From: an uncultured Glaciecola sp.
Lineage (GTDB): Bacteria; Pseudomonadota; Gammaproteobacteria; Enterobacterales; Alteromonadaceae
DNA: 64,000 bases
Assembly: GCA_905479945.1 (NCBI GenBank)
Contig: CAJQOP010000001.1
Span: 1-64,000 of the forward strand
Direction of reading: 5' to 3'
A program made the translations under genes and the position numbers. Shown piece by piece: positions 37,730 to 46,949 of this stretch. Position 1 is the first letter of the stretch, and every line of letters starts with the position of its first letter. The notes below the pieces were generated by a model, which searched no databases, was not told the origin of the DNA, and saw only the letters and a program-made list of their open reading frames with translations.

Positions 37730-38695
37730 ATGAATTTCCCGCTAATTACTGCAACTTTAATGGCTATGCTAGCATTTGCAGGAAATTCAGTCCTTTGTCG
37801 ACTCGCGTTAGAGCACGGTGCTATCGACCCCGCAAGTTTTACTTTGGTGAGGTTAGTAAGCGGTGCAATAATGCTGGTTATCCTAGTGTTCTTAATTCCC
37901 CTTTTAGAGACCATAAAAACGTCTTTACTTAGCTCTAGTAAAAACACTGAAAAAGATATTAAAAACCTTCATCAGTCGCCGAAACCTGCCTTTCGCCAGA
38001 AAATGAGCCATTTCATAAAATTCAATAATAGTAGTTGGTTTGGTGGCTTATTTCTATTTGCATATGCCGCTGGTTTTTCATTTGCGTACATCACTCTTCC
38101 TGCTGGAACGGGCGCGTTAATTCTATTTGCTACAGTACAAATTACAATGCTCACTTATGCGCTATTCAATGCAGTTAGGTTGAGTGGTACACAGTGGTTT
38201 GGTCTATTAATCGCATTGCTAGGACTAATCTACTTATTTCTTCCTGGTATTAGTGCCCCTCCTCTAGTGGGCGCATTATTAATGGTTGCAGCCGGCATAT
38301 CTTGGGGAGCCTATTCCATTTTAGGTAAGAAAGTAGCCAATGCTACACAATCAAGCGCGGAGAATTTTGTTAGAGCCATAGTACCAGCAATTTTTCTAAG
38401 TCTGATTTTCCTAAGCGATATATCAATGACACCATATGGCGTTTTATTAGCCATTTCCTCTGGTGCAATTACCTCAGGAATAGGTTACGCCATTTGGTAT
38501 GCGGTTTTACCTCAATTGAAAGCAGCATCTGCCGCATCCTTGCAACTTACGGTTCCCGTCATAGCCACTATCGGAGGTGTAATATGGTTGAGTGAGGAAG
38601 TAAATATTAGACTGGCTATTGCCTCAATTTCTATTCTAGGCGGCGTAGCGCTAGTTGTACTAATGCCTAAAAAGACTAAAAATAGTGCTAAGTGA
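37730..38695 (+). CDS. DMT-superfamily (EamA) transporter
   Basis: A 321-aa membrane protein with ten helices in two EamA repeats. The first repeat begins FPLITATLMAMLAFAGNSVLCRLAL and the second GALLMVAAGISWGAYSILGKK. A polar insertion (about residues 62-95, KTSLLSSSKNTEKDIKN) separates helices 2 and 3. The family exports metabolites or amino acids. Its 3' end overlaps the convergent methionine gamma-lyase gene by 8 bases. Confidence 0.88.
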   Translation: MNFPLITATLMAMLAFAGNSVLCRLALEHGAIDPASFTLVRLVSGAIMLVILVFLIPLLETIKTSLLSSSKNTEKDIKNLHQSPKPAFRQKMSHFIKFNNSSWFGGLFLFAYAAGFSFAYITLPAGTGALILFATVQITMLTYALFNAVRLSGTQWFGLLIALLGLIYLFLPGISAPPLVGALLMVAAGISWGAYSILGKKVANATQSSAENFVRAIVPAIFLSLIFLSDISMTPYGVLLAISSGAITSGIGYAIWYAVLPQLKAASAASLQLTVPVIATIGGVIWLSEEVNIRLAIASISILGGVALVVLMPKKTKNSAK

Positions 38696-39905
38696 TTTTC
38701 TCTAATATTGATTCACTCATGATTGAGTTAAGTGCTTGTTGAAGGTCTTCCAATATATCTTCTACCCCTTCCAAACCGACCGACAAGCGTATCAAACCAT
38801 CACTTATGCCATGCTCCTGACGCTCTTCGCTTGTATAGGTCGAATGCGTCATACTTGCAGGATGCTGTATCAACGTTTCTGCATCACCGAGTGAAACTGC
38901 GCGCTGGATCATATCAAGCTTGTTCATCATTTTAATACCAGCCCGCACGCCCCCTTTAACTTCGAAAGTGATCATTCCGCCAAAGTCTGACATTTGTCTT
39001 TTTGCCAATTCATACTGCGCGAAACTTTCTAGGCCTGGATAACACACCGTTTTTATAGCAGGACTAGCCTCCAGCATGAGCGCAACTCGCATCGCGCTTT
39101 GGCAGTGCCTGTCCATTCTTAGCTCAAGAGTTTTAATACCTCGCATAACCAGCATCGCATTGAAAGGCGCCATACAAGCCCCTGTCATATCTTTCATGCC
39201 GTACAAACGAATTTCATCTACCAGTTCTTTGGGCCCAGCAATTAGCCCTGCAACCAGATCGCCATGACCTCCCAAGTATTTAGTTGCTGAATGCACGACC
39301 AGGTCAGCCCCCAATTTTATTGGTTGGGTTAAATAAGGGGTCGCATAGGTATTATCTACAACGACAATTGCATTGTACTGATGGGCTATTGCTGACACAG
39401 CTTGAATATCCACCAAACGCATGTTTGGATTGGCCGGCGTTTCAAAATATACTACTTTGGTTTTATCGGAAATCTTGCTTTCTAAGAGTTCATGGTCGGA
39501 TAAATCCACATGAGTTACTTGTATTCCAAATTTTCCTAAACCATGATGTAAAAAAGTAAAAGTACAGCCATACATTGTCTTATCAACAATAATTTCGTCA
39601 CCTGGCGAGAGCAAGGTCCACATGGTTGACGATATCGCGCCTATACCAGAAGCTAGGGCGAGTCCTGCTTCAGTGCCTTCAAGAATAGCGATACGTTGTT
39701 CAAGTAAATCTAATGTTGGATTCGAAATTCTTGAATAGAAATGGCCCTCGCGCTTACCTGCAAACATCTCTCCACCGGCTTCAGCCGTATCGAATGCGAA
39801 TGTGGAAGTAAAGTGAATCGGAGGCGTCAATGCACCTTCATGAGCCTGAGCATCGTAGCCATGATGAATGGCTAAGCTTGAGAAACTTTTATTTTTGCTG
39901 CGCAT
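38688..39905 (-). CDS. megL: Methionine gamma-lyase
   Basis: A 405-aa PLP enzyme of the Cys/Met metabolism family. The PLP lysine is in HSATKYLGGHGD (K209). The MYGCTFTFLHHG segment places Tyr112 and Cys114 exactly like Tyr114 and Cys116 of Pseudomonas putida methionine gamma-lyase; that cysteine separates this activity from cystathionine lyases. It splits methionine to methanethiol, ammonia and 2-oxobutyrate. It is divergent from an Lrp-type regulator 99 bases away, as for mdeA-mdeR of P. putida. Confidence 0.88.
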   Translation of the reverse strand: MRSKNKSFSSLAIHHGYDAQAHEGALTPPIHFTSTFAFDTAEAGGEMFAGKREGHFYSRISNPTLDLLEQRIAILEGTEAGLALASGIGAISSTMWTLLSPGDEIIVDKTMYGCTFTFLHHGLGKFGIQVTHVDLSDHELLESKISDKTKVVYFETPANPNMRLVDIQAVSAIAHQYNAIVVVDNTYATPYLTQPIKLGADLVVHSATKYLGGHGDLVAGLIAGPKELVDEIRLYGMKDMTGACMAPFNAMLVMRGIKTLELRMDRHCQSAMRVALMLEASPAIKTVCYPGLESFAQYELAKRQMSDFGGMITFEVKGGVRAGIKMMNKLDMIQRAVSLGDAETLIQHPASMTHSTYTSEERQEHGISDGLIRLSVGLEGVEDILEDLQQALNSIMSESILEKIT

Positions 39906-40004
39906 GAAACATCCCCTCTTTTTTGCAAATTATATGCTTCAGTGAAAGGTTTTTTCATGTTAGTTTAGCTCTATATTCAGCATAAATTAGCAGAAAATGC
40001 CAAA

Positions 40005-40481
40005 ATGAGTAGTTCAAAGATAAATATGGATAGCAAGGACCGCGAAATTATTCGAGAATTACAAGTCGATGGGAGAATGAGTAATCAAGAACTCGCAGCG
40101 AAAGTAAATCTGAGCCCATCCCCTTGTTTAAGAAGGCTTCGAAATTTAGAAAATGAGGGCATAATTAAAGGTTATGGAGTTGAGGTGGACGCTGAAGCTT
40201 ATGGACTGCCAATTACTGTATTTGCTAGAGTACAATTGGAAAAACATAGCGCCGACGTGGTTTCAAGTTTTGAACAACATATTGAGTTTGCCGAGCAAGT
40301 ATTAGAATGCTATGTAATGACTGGTGTATCTGATTACCTTTTAAAAATTGTCGTTGCTGATTTACATGCATATGAAGTGTTTGTGCGAAAAGTTCTGCAT
40401 CCCATTGGCAGTATTGCTTCAATCGATACGAGCTTTGCATATGGTACCGTAAAGAAAACTGGCATCTTCCCACGTATTTAA
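40005..40481 (+). CDS. Lrp/AsnC-family regulator, probable MdeR-like activator
   Basis: A 158-aa regulator with an N-terminal HTH (KDREIIRELQVDGRMSNQELAAKVNLSPSPCLRRLRNLENEGII) and a C-terminal RAM ligand domain with VTGVSDYLLKIVVADLHAYEVFV. An in-frame ATG at 40026 is an alternative start. It is divergent from megL, so control of methionine breakdown is the likely role (inference from neighbours and the mdeR precedent). Confidence 0.88.
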   Translation: MSSSKINMDSKDREIIRELQVDGRMSNQELAAKVNLSPSPCLRRLRNLENEGIIKGYGVEVDAEAYGLPITVFARVQLEKHSADVVSSFEQHIEFAEQVLECYVMTGVSDYLLKIVVADLHAYEVFVRKVLHPIGSIASIDTSFAYGTVKKTGIFPRI

Positions 40482-40550
40482 TGTGCTTGAAATACACCAT
40501 TACTTCAATTATGAGGTAGATTTTAATCCGATATCCGCAGCGGCTAGGAA

Positions 40551-40620
40551 ATAGACACACCTACTTTCAAGTACCTAATCAGATGATACAAAAATATGCT
40601 AAAACAGACACACCTATTTC
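40551..40620 (+). repeat. Dispersed AGACACACCT element, two direct copies
   Basis: Copies at 40553-40562 and 40606-40615, both plus, 53 bases apart. The second is followed by ATTTC as in the full form. They lie between the lrp-type gene and the aldose epimerase gene. Confidence 0.8.
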
Positions 40621-40731
40621 CAAATGATTTATTGAATATGCTAATTGATATCGGTAAATTCGACATTCATTAAAATTCTTTTTCAGCTAAGATAGTTAAG
40701 ATTTCTTGTTCATTTTAAAAAAGAGCTGTTG

Positions 40732-41673
40732 ATGCCCGCACCAATATTAAAAAAATTTATACTTAAAAACCAAATTGGGATGCAAGTTGAACTCTGCGAG
40801 TTTGGTGCTCGCATACTTTCAATAAAAGTGCCGGACAAAAACGGTAAACTTATTGAGACAACACTTAATCATACTTCTGATGACGCCATTTATTCTGACG
40901 ATGCTTACATGGGGGCCACTGTTGGTAGAGTTAGCAATCGCATTTCCGGCAGCAAGTTTGTTCTCGATGGAATTGAATATCAGTTATCAATGAATGACGG
41001 AGCAAATAGCCTACACGGCGGTGAAGATGGTTTTTCGAAAAGGATCTGGCAAACAAAAGGCATAAACGCCGCTGGCAATTCACTGCTGTTTTCTCTGCGT
41101 TCGCAAGACGGTGATCAAGGTTTTCCTGGCGAAGTAAACGCAGAAGTATTGTTTTCTTTAAGTGAAGAAAACGAATTAAGGTTAGACTTTTCCGCTACAT
41201 CTTTAAAGCCAACACCCATTAATTTTTGCAATCATGCTTACTTCAATATGGGCGAGAACAACATCAATGAACTAGAGTTGTCAATTCAAGCAGATGATTA
41301 CCTGCCTGTTGACGAAGAAAGTATTCCCTTAGGACATTTCGTTGCGGTTGCTGGTAGTCGCTTTGACTTGAAGCAATCAACATTATTGGGGCCAAGACTT
41401 GCTCTGGGTACTTTTGATCATTGCTATCGTGCGACACAAGCTAAAATGGCAAGATTAACTTCTAAAAAGAATGGTTTAAGTTTGGAGCTTGAGTCTGATC
41501 AAATGGGTATACAATTCTATTCAGGAAATTTTTTACAAAGGCCTCAATCCGCTTTATGCCTTGAAGCTCAGGGTTATCCTGATGCTATGAATCATGAAGC
41601 GCTTGAACATAATATTTTAAGACCGAGCGAAAAATACAAAAAGTATGTTATTTTCCGCTATAAACATACTTAA
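40732..41673 (+). CDS. Aldose 1-epimerase (GalM family)
   Basis: A 313-aa beta-sandwich protein with YMGATVGRVSNRISGSKF, the DGANSLHGGEDGFSKRIW histidine segment and INFCNHAYFNMGE, which carries the second catalytic histidine. FDHCYR and the C-terminal catalytic glutamate in CLEAQGYPDAMNH are also seen. It interconverts alpha and beta sugar anomers. ATG at 40732 is preferred over the adjacent TTG at 40729. No sugar genes are nearby, so the substrate is not indicated. Confidence 0.9.
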   Translation: MPAPILKKFILKNQIGMQVELCEFGARILSIKVPDKNGKLIETTLNHTSDDAIYSDDAYMGATVGRVSNRISGSKFVLDGIEYQLSMNDGANSLHGGEDGFSKRIWQTKGINAAGNSLLFSLRSQDGDQGFPGEVNAEVLFSLSEENELRLDFSATSLKPTPINFCNHAYFNMGENNINELELSIQADDYLPVDEESIPLGHFVAVAGSRFDLKQSTLLGPRLALGTFDHCYRATQAKMARLTSKKNGLSLELESDQMGIQFYSGNFLQRPQSALCLEAQGYPDAMNHEALEHNILRPSEKYKKYVIFRYKHT

Positions 41674-41774
41674 TAGGCATAACTAACGAAGCGCTGTAGG
41701 CTTTTCTATATCCAATAAGGCCTCAGAAATGTCATTTTACTTAGTTGCCCCTCAATTTTATTCAACATCAAACT

Positions 41775-42257
41775 CTATAATGGTTTTTCCCAAAATAATG
41801 CTCTTCCCATAGCCGGATCTAACTCGTATCCTTTGAATCCAGCTTTTATGTAAGCACTTTTTGCCGCTTCATTGCCTTCCAACACTTCCAGAGTAATTTT
41901 ACAGCAACCTTTTTGATTTGCCACGTCTTCGATTTTTGAAAGCAAAACCTGACTAAGTTGCAAACCTCTAAACTCTGGGTTCACAGCGAAGTCATGGATA
42001 TTAATGATTGGTTTACATTTGAAGGTAGAAAAGCTCTCTATACAATTAGAGAATCCAGCTGGCTTATCATCCACATAGCAAATAACTGAAAAGACGTAGG
42101 GCCGTTTTAAAAGTTCAGTGACCAGATTGGTTTTAGAGTACTCACTTAATTCAGAGGCGCCACCCATTGGATCATTAGCGTACTTATTTAAAAGTGATAG
42201 TAACTCACTCGTTTGTTTTTCATTTTTATAGTCGACGAGCTCAGTTGTAATTTTCAT
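41775..42257 (-). CDS. GNAT-family N-acetyltransferase
   Basis: A 160-aa protein with the GNAT acetyl-CoA site: IHDFAVNPEFRGLQLSQVLLSKIEDVANQKGCCKITLEVLEGNEAAKSAYIKAGF. The substrate is not known. It may be co-transcribed with ybaK, whose stop lies 23 bases upstream of its start on the same strand. Confidence 0.88.
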   Translation of the reverse strand: MKITTELVDYKNEKQTSELLSLLNKYANDPMGGASELSEYSKTNLVTELLKRPYVFSVICYVDDKPAGFSNCIESFSTFKCKPIINIHDFAVNPEFRGLQLSQVLLSKIEDVANQKGCCKITLEVLEGNEAAKSAYIKAGFKGYELDPAMGRALFWEKPL

Positions 42258-42280
42258 GAAATTCTCTAAATTATTTTTAC

Positions 42281-42748
42281 TTATACGGTAATGCTATCAA
42301 ATTTTGCGCCTAACAGTGACTCAAAAGTACTAGGGCAAATAGCAATTTCAAGCCCTCTTCTGCCGCCACTGACATAGATCAGCTCAAAATTCCGAGCGCT
42401 ATCATCTACAAATGTTTCAAGCGCTTTCTTCTGACCAAACGGACTGACTCCGCCCAACACATAACCAGTCATACTGCACACTTTTTTAGCCTCGGCCATT
42501 ACAGCTTTTTTACCCGAGGCCGCTTTCGCTAGTTTTTTCATGCTAAGTTGTTTGTTTGAAGGAATAGCTGCAACCACAAAATGATTTTTATCCACTTCAA
42601 TTACTAAAGTCTTAAAGACTTGTTCCGGAGCTAGATTTAGCTTATCGGAAGCTTCGTTAGCAAAACTCTGATTGGATGGGTCATGTGTATATTCAAGCAG
42701 TTCAAATGACGATTTTTGCTTATCTAAAAATAAAACCGCTGGCGTCAT
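42281..42748 (-). CDS. ybaK: Cys-tRNA(Pro) deacylase YbaK
   Basis: A 155-aa YbaK/EbsC protein with VFKTLVIEVDKNHFVVAAIPSNKQLSMKKLAKAASGKKA, the TGYVLGGVSPFGQKK motif and VSGGRRGLEIAI. It clears mischarged Cys-tRNA(Pro). The length is normal. Upstream 42749-43026 holds one dispersed element and no gene. Confidence 0.94.
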   Translation of the reverse strand: MTPAVLFLDKQKSSFELLEYTHDPSNQSFANEASDKLNLAPEQVFKTLVIEVDKNHFVVAAIPSNKQLSMKKLAKAASGKKAVMAEAKKVCSMTGYVLGGVSPFGQKKALETFVDDSARNFELIYVSGGRRGLEIAICPSTFESLLGAKFDSITV

Positions 42749-42882
42749 AAATCACACCTCTAACTAGGGTATAGGATATTGCACTAATGTAATCCTTGCC
42801 TAGATAGAAGTCTATCCTCTTAAAAATTTGTTTTATGCCATATATGCAATAACAGATGCACATGGTACAAGAGTCTAAACTG

Positions 42883-42917
42883 AAATAAGGTGTGTCTATT
42901 TTTTATGTCTATTTTAT
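42883..42917 (-). repeat. Dispersed AGACACACCT element with tandem flank copy
   Basis: The minus-strand copy at 42888-42897 lies in AAATAAGGTGTGTCTATTTT, followed by a truncated second flank copy (ATGTCTATTTTATAGG). Confidence 0.8.
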
Positions 42918-43026
42918 AGGCTGAACATTTAAAAAGACTTCAATGGATTTTTATTGGTGAGCTCTGACGCATATTGAGAAAGACTAACATCTGAATATGA
43001 ATTGAAGAATTAATTAGATGGTTCTC

Positions 43027-43599
43027 TTATTTTTGGTTCTCAAATTCTTGCTGAAACCAACGTGAAATCATTGCTTTTTCGTATCTCAATACTGCATTTT
43101 TTCTTATCATATTTGATCTTGTTAGATAAGACATGTCTTTCAATAACACCTCATCCTGCTTGATCACTTTTTCTGTTTCATCTATTAATTCATAAGAAAA
43201 AGTCATTCGTGGGATGTCTATATCTCGCATAATTCGATAATCATTAATACTGTCATTAAGATTATAAGTTAAACCAGCCATCGCAAGAGACTGGACAGTT
43301 CCAGCCATGTCCAAATCAGTAACTTTAATATTAAGCTTTTGGCCTTCTGGTAGTTCTTTACCCAAAAGTGTGAAATATTCTTCCAGCTCAGCAAACACCT
43401 TTTCCCGATATCGCTTTCTCGACATTGATGCATCTTTAACATCTCGGAATTTCTTTGGCTCTATCCATTCGATCGACACGTTGCCATCTAGAACATGCAT
43501 CTCAGTAAGAACATTTTCGAGTACTGCAGTTTGAGACGCCAAAACTTGCGAGGAAATAAAAATAAAAGAAGCAATCACAGGTAGTTTATACATATTCAT
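43027..43599 (-). CDS. DUF3016 family exported protein
   Basis: A 190-aa protein with a signal peptide (LPVIASFIFISSQVLA). The mature part has VSIEWIEPKKFRDVKDASMSRKRYREKVFAELEEYF, LPEGQKLNIKVTDLDMAG and EVLLKDMSYL, all typical of DUF3016. Role unknown. It is on the same strand as the membrane-anchored gene upstream, 80 bases away. Confidence 0.85.
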   Translation of the reverse strand: MNMYKLPVIASFIFISSQVLASQTAVLENVLTEMHVLDGNVSIEWIEPKKFRDVKDASMSRKRYREKVFAELEEYFTLLGKELPEGQKLNIKVTDLDMAGTVQSLAMAGLTYNLNDSINDYRIMRDIDIPRMTFSYELIDETEKVIKQDEVLLKDMSYLTRSNMIRKNAVLRYEKAMISRWFQQEFENQK

Positions 43600-43679
43600 A
43601 TGAATCTCGTTGGTAGCAAAAAAATCAAGCTACTGGTTGAGACTAGTAAATTAAGTGATTTGTTCAATAATTATTGGGA

Positions 43680-44030
43680 TTAGAAACGTAATTGCTTAAT
43701 TTGATCGCACAGCCGAATCAAATTACGGCCATAAATAAAGGGATTTTTGTCTCTATTGATGCAATAGAATTGATTAAACGATTCGAGCTTTTCTTTGCTC
43801 TCAGTAATCTCAATAACATAGTCAGTTTGATGTGGTTGCAAAGACATATTATTGTAAAAAAATCGCTCTCTAAGAACCATGAGGCTTTGCTGTTCCGGAA
43901 TATCGACAACTGACTCAATCCATCCAGACACTGTTTGCTGAATATCAGAAAGAAAGTATTGTACGAAAGAAGTCCTTAAAATAACGACCAATATTACAAT
44001 CTCTATGAAAATGACAAATGCTCGCCACAT
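43680..44030 (-). CDS. Membrane-anchored hypothetical protein
   Basis: A 116-aa protein with one N-terminal hydrophobic helix (FVIFIEIVILVVIL) and a soluble, probably periplasmic remainder with two cysteines (FYCINRD, RLCDQI). I do not recognise a family. It is divergent from ccoG, sharing a 320-base region with several inverted repeats, and may be read with the DUF3016 gene. Confidence 0.6.
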   Translation of the reverse strand: MWRAFVIFIEIVILVVILRTSFVQYFLSDIQQTVSGWIESVVDIPEQQSLMVLRERFFYNNMSLQPHQTDYVIEITESKEKLESFNQFYCINRDKNPFIYGRNLIRLCDQIKQLRF

Positions 44031-44079
44031 ATGAGTTCAAAAATCCTTAATAGATATAACAAAACATAACAAAAGCTAT

Positions 44080-44152
44080 GATTGAAGAGTACATAATACT
44101 CTTCAATCACTTAAAAACAAAGATATACGGCAATACATCTGTATATCTTTGT
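44080..44152. repeat. Two successive perfect hairpins upstream of ccoG
   Basis: The first pairs GATTGAAGAGTA (44080-44091) with TACTCTTCAATC (44097-44108) around a 5-base loop. The second pairs ACAAAGATATAC (44117-44128) with GTATATCTTTGT (44141-44152) around 12 bases. Each stem is 12 bp and perfect. Neither has a terminator-like T-run, so they may be RNA structures or operators. Confidence 0.6.
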
Positions 44153-44180
44153 AATTAATCGCCTTCCTGATAGGTATAAA

Positions 44181-44203
44181 ATAGCAATGATTATCAATGC
44201 TAT
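44181..44203. promoter_or_regulatory. Palindromic, Fur-box-like operator before ccoG
   Basis: ATAGCAATGATTATCAATGCTAT is self-complementary over 23 bp except for three positions, including the centre. Its core TGATAATCATT (minus strand) matches the centre of the Fur consensus, while the outer bases do not. It is about 150 bases before the ccoG start. Confidence 0.4.
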
Positions 44204-44350
44204 GCTTTTTTGATCTGAAATAACAAATTTATTGCGCAAGTTGTTATACTGAAGTTTGACAACTTTTGCTTTAATAGCAAGAAATCGAATTACCGTTTTA
44301 TCCAGTGCACTTTTTCTTTTTATATCCTGCGCACTTTTTCGGAGTGGTTC

Positions 44351-45781
44351 ATGAGCGAAAAAATTAAAATTAAAGATATAACTCCGGTTAAAATTCACAA
44401 GCCGGCTGAATCTGCTAATTACTCTTCAAGAAACAGAATTTATGTGCGTGCTGTAGAAGGCATGCTGGAAAACATCCGCCGCTTTTTTGGCTTAATATTT
44501 CTGGGGGTTTTTGCTGTAATTCCTTGGCTTCAATATAACGGAAGTCAAGCTGTGTTGCTAGATATCGGTGAACAGCGATTCACAATCTTTGCAATGACCC
44601 TCTGGCCTCAAGATCTTACTATTCTTGCATATATCTTAATCGTGTCTGCTTTTGCGCTGTTTTTTATCACCACATTTGCAGGACGTGTCTGGTGTGGCTT
44701 TATGTGCCCTCAAACTACTTGGACATTTATTTATATTTGGTTTGAAGAAAAAATTGAAGGCAGTCGTAACAAGCGAATGAAGTTAGACCAACGAAAAATG
44801 GATCTGGATAAATTTGTTCGCAAAACCTTAAAGCACTTTTCATGGCTTGGTGTCGCATTGCTAACTTCAATGACATTCGTCGGCTACTTCACCCCGATTG
44901 ATGCATTGTTTATTGATTCTTTAACATTCAACGTTAGTTTTTGGGCTGGCTTCTTTATCATCTTTTTTACCGTATGTACCTATGGAAATGCGGGCTATAT
45001 GCGCGAAATTATGTGCACTCATATATGCCCGTATGCACGTTTCCAATCAGCAATGTTCGACAAGGACACCTACACTGTTGCTTACGACCCCTGCAGAGGA
45101 GAGCAACGCGGACCACGCTCGCGTAAACTGAGCCCTGAGCAGCTTATGGAAACAAACTTGGGCGACTGTATTGACTGCAATTTATGTGTCCAAGTCTGCC
45201 CTACTGGCATAGATATCCGAAATGGCCTTCAGTATGAGTGTATTAATTGCGGTGCATGCGTTGATGCTTGCAATGACGTAATGGACAAGATGGGCTATGA
45301 GAAAGGGCTAATTAGCTTCACGTCTGAGCATCAACTCTCAGGCGGAACAACTAAAGTATTTAGGCCAAAATTAATTGGCTATGCGGTGGTTTTGTTTATC
45401 ATGACTAGTTTGTTAGCACTCGACATCTATACTAGAGTGCCGCTAGAAATTGATATCATAAAAGATAGAAACTCACTTTATCGCGAAACAAATCAAGGGC
45501 TAATTGAGAATGTATATACCCTGAAGTTACTTAATAAGGCCCAGCAAGATCGTACTTTCAAAGTATCAATTAGTGGAATTGAAGGTGCCCAATATATTGG
45601 AGTCTCCGAAGTAATTGTCAGAGGTGGCGAAGTGTTTACCTTGCCAATTAGCGTTGTAACAGACCCCTATTCATTAACAGAGGAGGTTACAGAATTTGAC
45701 TTCCATGTTGAAACACAAGACCAAGATGGTGAAATAATCAAAATTCAAGAAACTAGTCGGTTTATATTTACTGATGTCTGA
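44351..45781 (+). CDS. ccoG: Cytochrome c oxidase accessory protein CcoG (FixG/RdxA)
   Basis: A 476-aa polyferredoxin-like membrane protein with about five helices. It has the NapH-like GRVWCGFMCPQTTWTF and THICPYARFQSAMFD motifs and two 4Fe-4S clusters (CIDCNLCVQVCPTGIDI, CINCGACVDAC). A C-terminal immunoglobulin-like periplasmic domain follows. It reduces copper for cbb3 oxidase assembly. No ccoNOPQ genes are near. The last 8 bases overlap srkA. Confidence 0.95.
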   Translation: MSEKIKIKDITPVKIHKPAESANYSSRNRIYVRAVEGMLENIRRFFGLIFLGVFAVIPWLQYNGSQAVLLDIGEQRFTIFAMTLWPQDLTILAYILIVSAFALFFITTFAGRVWCGFMCPQTTWTFIYIWFEEKIEGSRNKRMKLDQRKMDLDKFVRKTLKHFSWLGVALLTSMTFVGYFTPIDALFIDSLTFNVSFWAGFFIIFFTVCTYGNAGYMREIMCTHICPYARFQSAMFDKDTYTVAYDPCRGEQRGPRSRKLSPEQLMETNLGDCIDCNLCVQVCPTGIDIRNGLQYECINCGACVDACNDVMDKMGYEKGLISFTSEHQLSGGTTKVFRPKLIGYAVVLFIMTSLLALDIYTRVPLEIDIIKDRNSLYRETNQGLIENVYTLKLLNKAQQDRTFKVSISGIEGAQYIGVSEVIVRGGEVFTLPISVVTDPYSLTEEVTEFDFHVETQDQDGEIIKIQETSRFIFTDV

Positions 45782-46742
45782 TTTTTCTTTTTCGGGTTTA
45801 AACCCAGATCTTATTTTAGACGCCATTGAAAGTGTTGATATTGAAGCGTCATCAGGCTTACTTGCACTCAATAGCTATGAAAACCGCGTCTATCAATTTT
45901 TAGCGGAAGACGGGAAACGCTACGTTGCAAAGTTTTATCGTCCCAAGCGATGGAGCAATGAGCAGATCCAAGAAGAACATGACTTTGCATTGGAACTAAT
46001 GGATCAAGAGATCCCGGTTGTGGCCCCCATGATAATCAATGGTGAGAGCTTACATCAGCATGCAGATTATCGATTTGCCTTATTTCCATCTGCTGGTGGA
46101 CGCCAGTTCGAAGTAGATAATTTGGAGCAACTTGAGTGGATGGGTCGCTTTATTGGCCGTATGCACAGGGTTGCTCAATCACAAGACTTTAAGCACCGCC
46201 CTCCAGTTAACACAAGCAGTTATTTAGACACACCTAAACAGGTGCTATTAACAGGACCTTTAGTTCCTTCTCACTTGCAAACTGCATTCCATACAATTCT
46301 CGATATGGTGATTTCAGAAACTAAGCAGAAGTTTTCTGAGAATTATGTATCGATGCGATTGCATGGTGATTTGCATCCTGGCAATATTTTATGGCGTGAC
46401 GGCCCCACTTTTGTAGATTTAGATGATTGTCGGATGGGCCCCGCGGTTCAAGATATATGGATGATGCTGTCAGGTGATCGACAACAACAGTTCATACAGT
46501 TGGACACATTAGTCGAAGCCTATAATGAATTTCACGAGTTCGACGTAACTCAGCTTGCTTTAATCGAGCCATTGAGAGCAATGCGCATGGTTCACTATAT
46601 GGCGTGGCTGACGCTGCGCTGGGAAGATCCCGCATTCCCTAGGGCTTTCCCCTGGTTCGCCGAAGACAGATATTGGGAAAATCAAATACTTGCATTAAAG
46701 GAACAGTTTTCTGCTTTACAAGAATCTCCGATAAGATTATAG
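45774..46742 (+). CDS. srkA: Stress response kinase SrkA (YihE/RdoA)
   Basis: A 322-aa APH-like kinase with LNSYENRVYQFLAEDGKRYVAKFYRP, catalytic RLHGDLHPGNILWRDG and metal-binding VDLDDCRMGPAVQDIWM. It is a Ser/Thr kinase that counters stress-induced death in E. coli, where it lies next to dsbA. Here btuB separates the two. It overlaps ccoG. Codons for LDTP (46226-46235) carry a copy of the dispersed element. Confidence 0.94.
   Translation: MSDFSFSGLNPDLILDAIESVDIEASSGLLALNSYENRVYQFLAEDGKRYVAKFYRPKRWSNEQIQEEHDFALELMDQEIPVVAPMIINGESLHQHADYRFALFPSAGGRQFEVDNLEQLEWMGRFIGRMHRVAQSQDFKHRPPVNTSSYLDTPKQVLLTGPLVPSHLQTAFHTILDMVISETKQKFSENYVSMRLHGDLHPGNILWRDGPTFVDLDDCRMGPAVQDIWMMLSGDRQQQFIQLDTLVEAYNEFHEFDVTQLALIEPLRAMRMVHYMAWLTLRWEDPAFPRAFPWFAEDRYWENQILALKEQFSALQESPIRL
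46223..46238 (+). repeat. Dispersed element copy inside srkA
   Basis: TTTAGACACACCTAAA at 46223-46238 holds the full 10-mer. Its flanks TTTAG and CTAAA are still complementary although they differ from the usual AATAG and CTATT. Confidence 0.7.
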
Positions 46743-46917
46743 GATCTCTGCGCATCTAATCTAGGCCATACATATCTCAGCTTTAACATGCAGCCTTTAA
46801 AAAGTGAATAGTCCCATTATGACAAGCAGGATAAGTTGATCTTAGTGCTGTTTCTTTTCAGCAGTCGAGGCAAACACGCTCTAGTTATAAGTCATTCAAA
46901 AACAAGCGTAAGAATTA
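46743..46917. other. srkA-riboswitch spacer
   Basis: About 175 bases with no gene or strong hairpin seen. Confidence 0.5.
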
Positions 46918-46918
46918 G

Positions 46919-46946
46919 TTCACATCTGCATTAAACACTCTATAAT
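46919..46946 (+). promoter_or_regulatory. Promoter of the btuB riboswitch transcript
   Basis: TTCACA (46919-46924), 16 bases, then a perfect TATAAT (46941-46946). Transcription would begin a few bases before the riboswitch. Confidence 0.7.
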
Positions 46947-46949
46947 TCG

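Noticed and set aside
44111-44398. 95-codon minus-strand frame over the ccoG start
   Set aside because: It runs through the hairpins and the ccoG N-terminus and is very basic with no family match.
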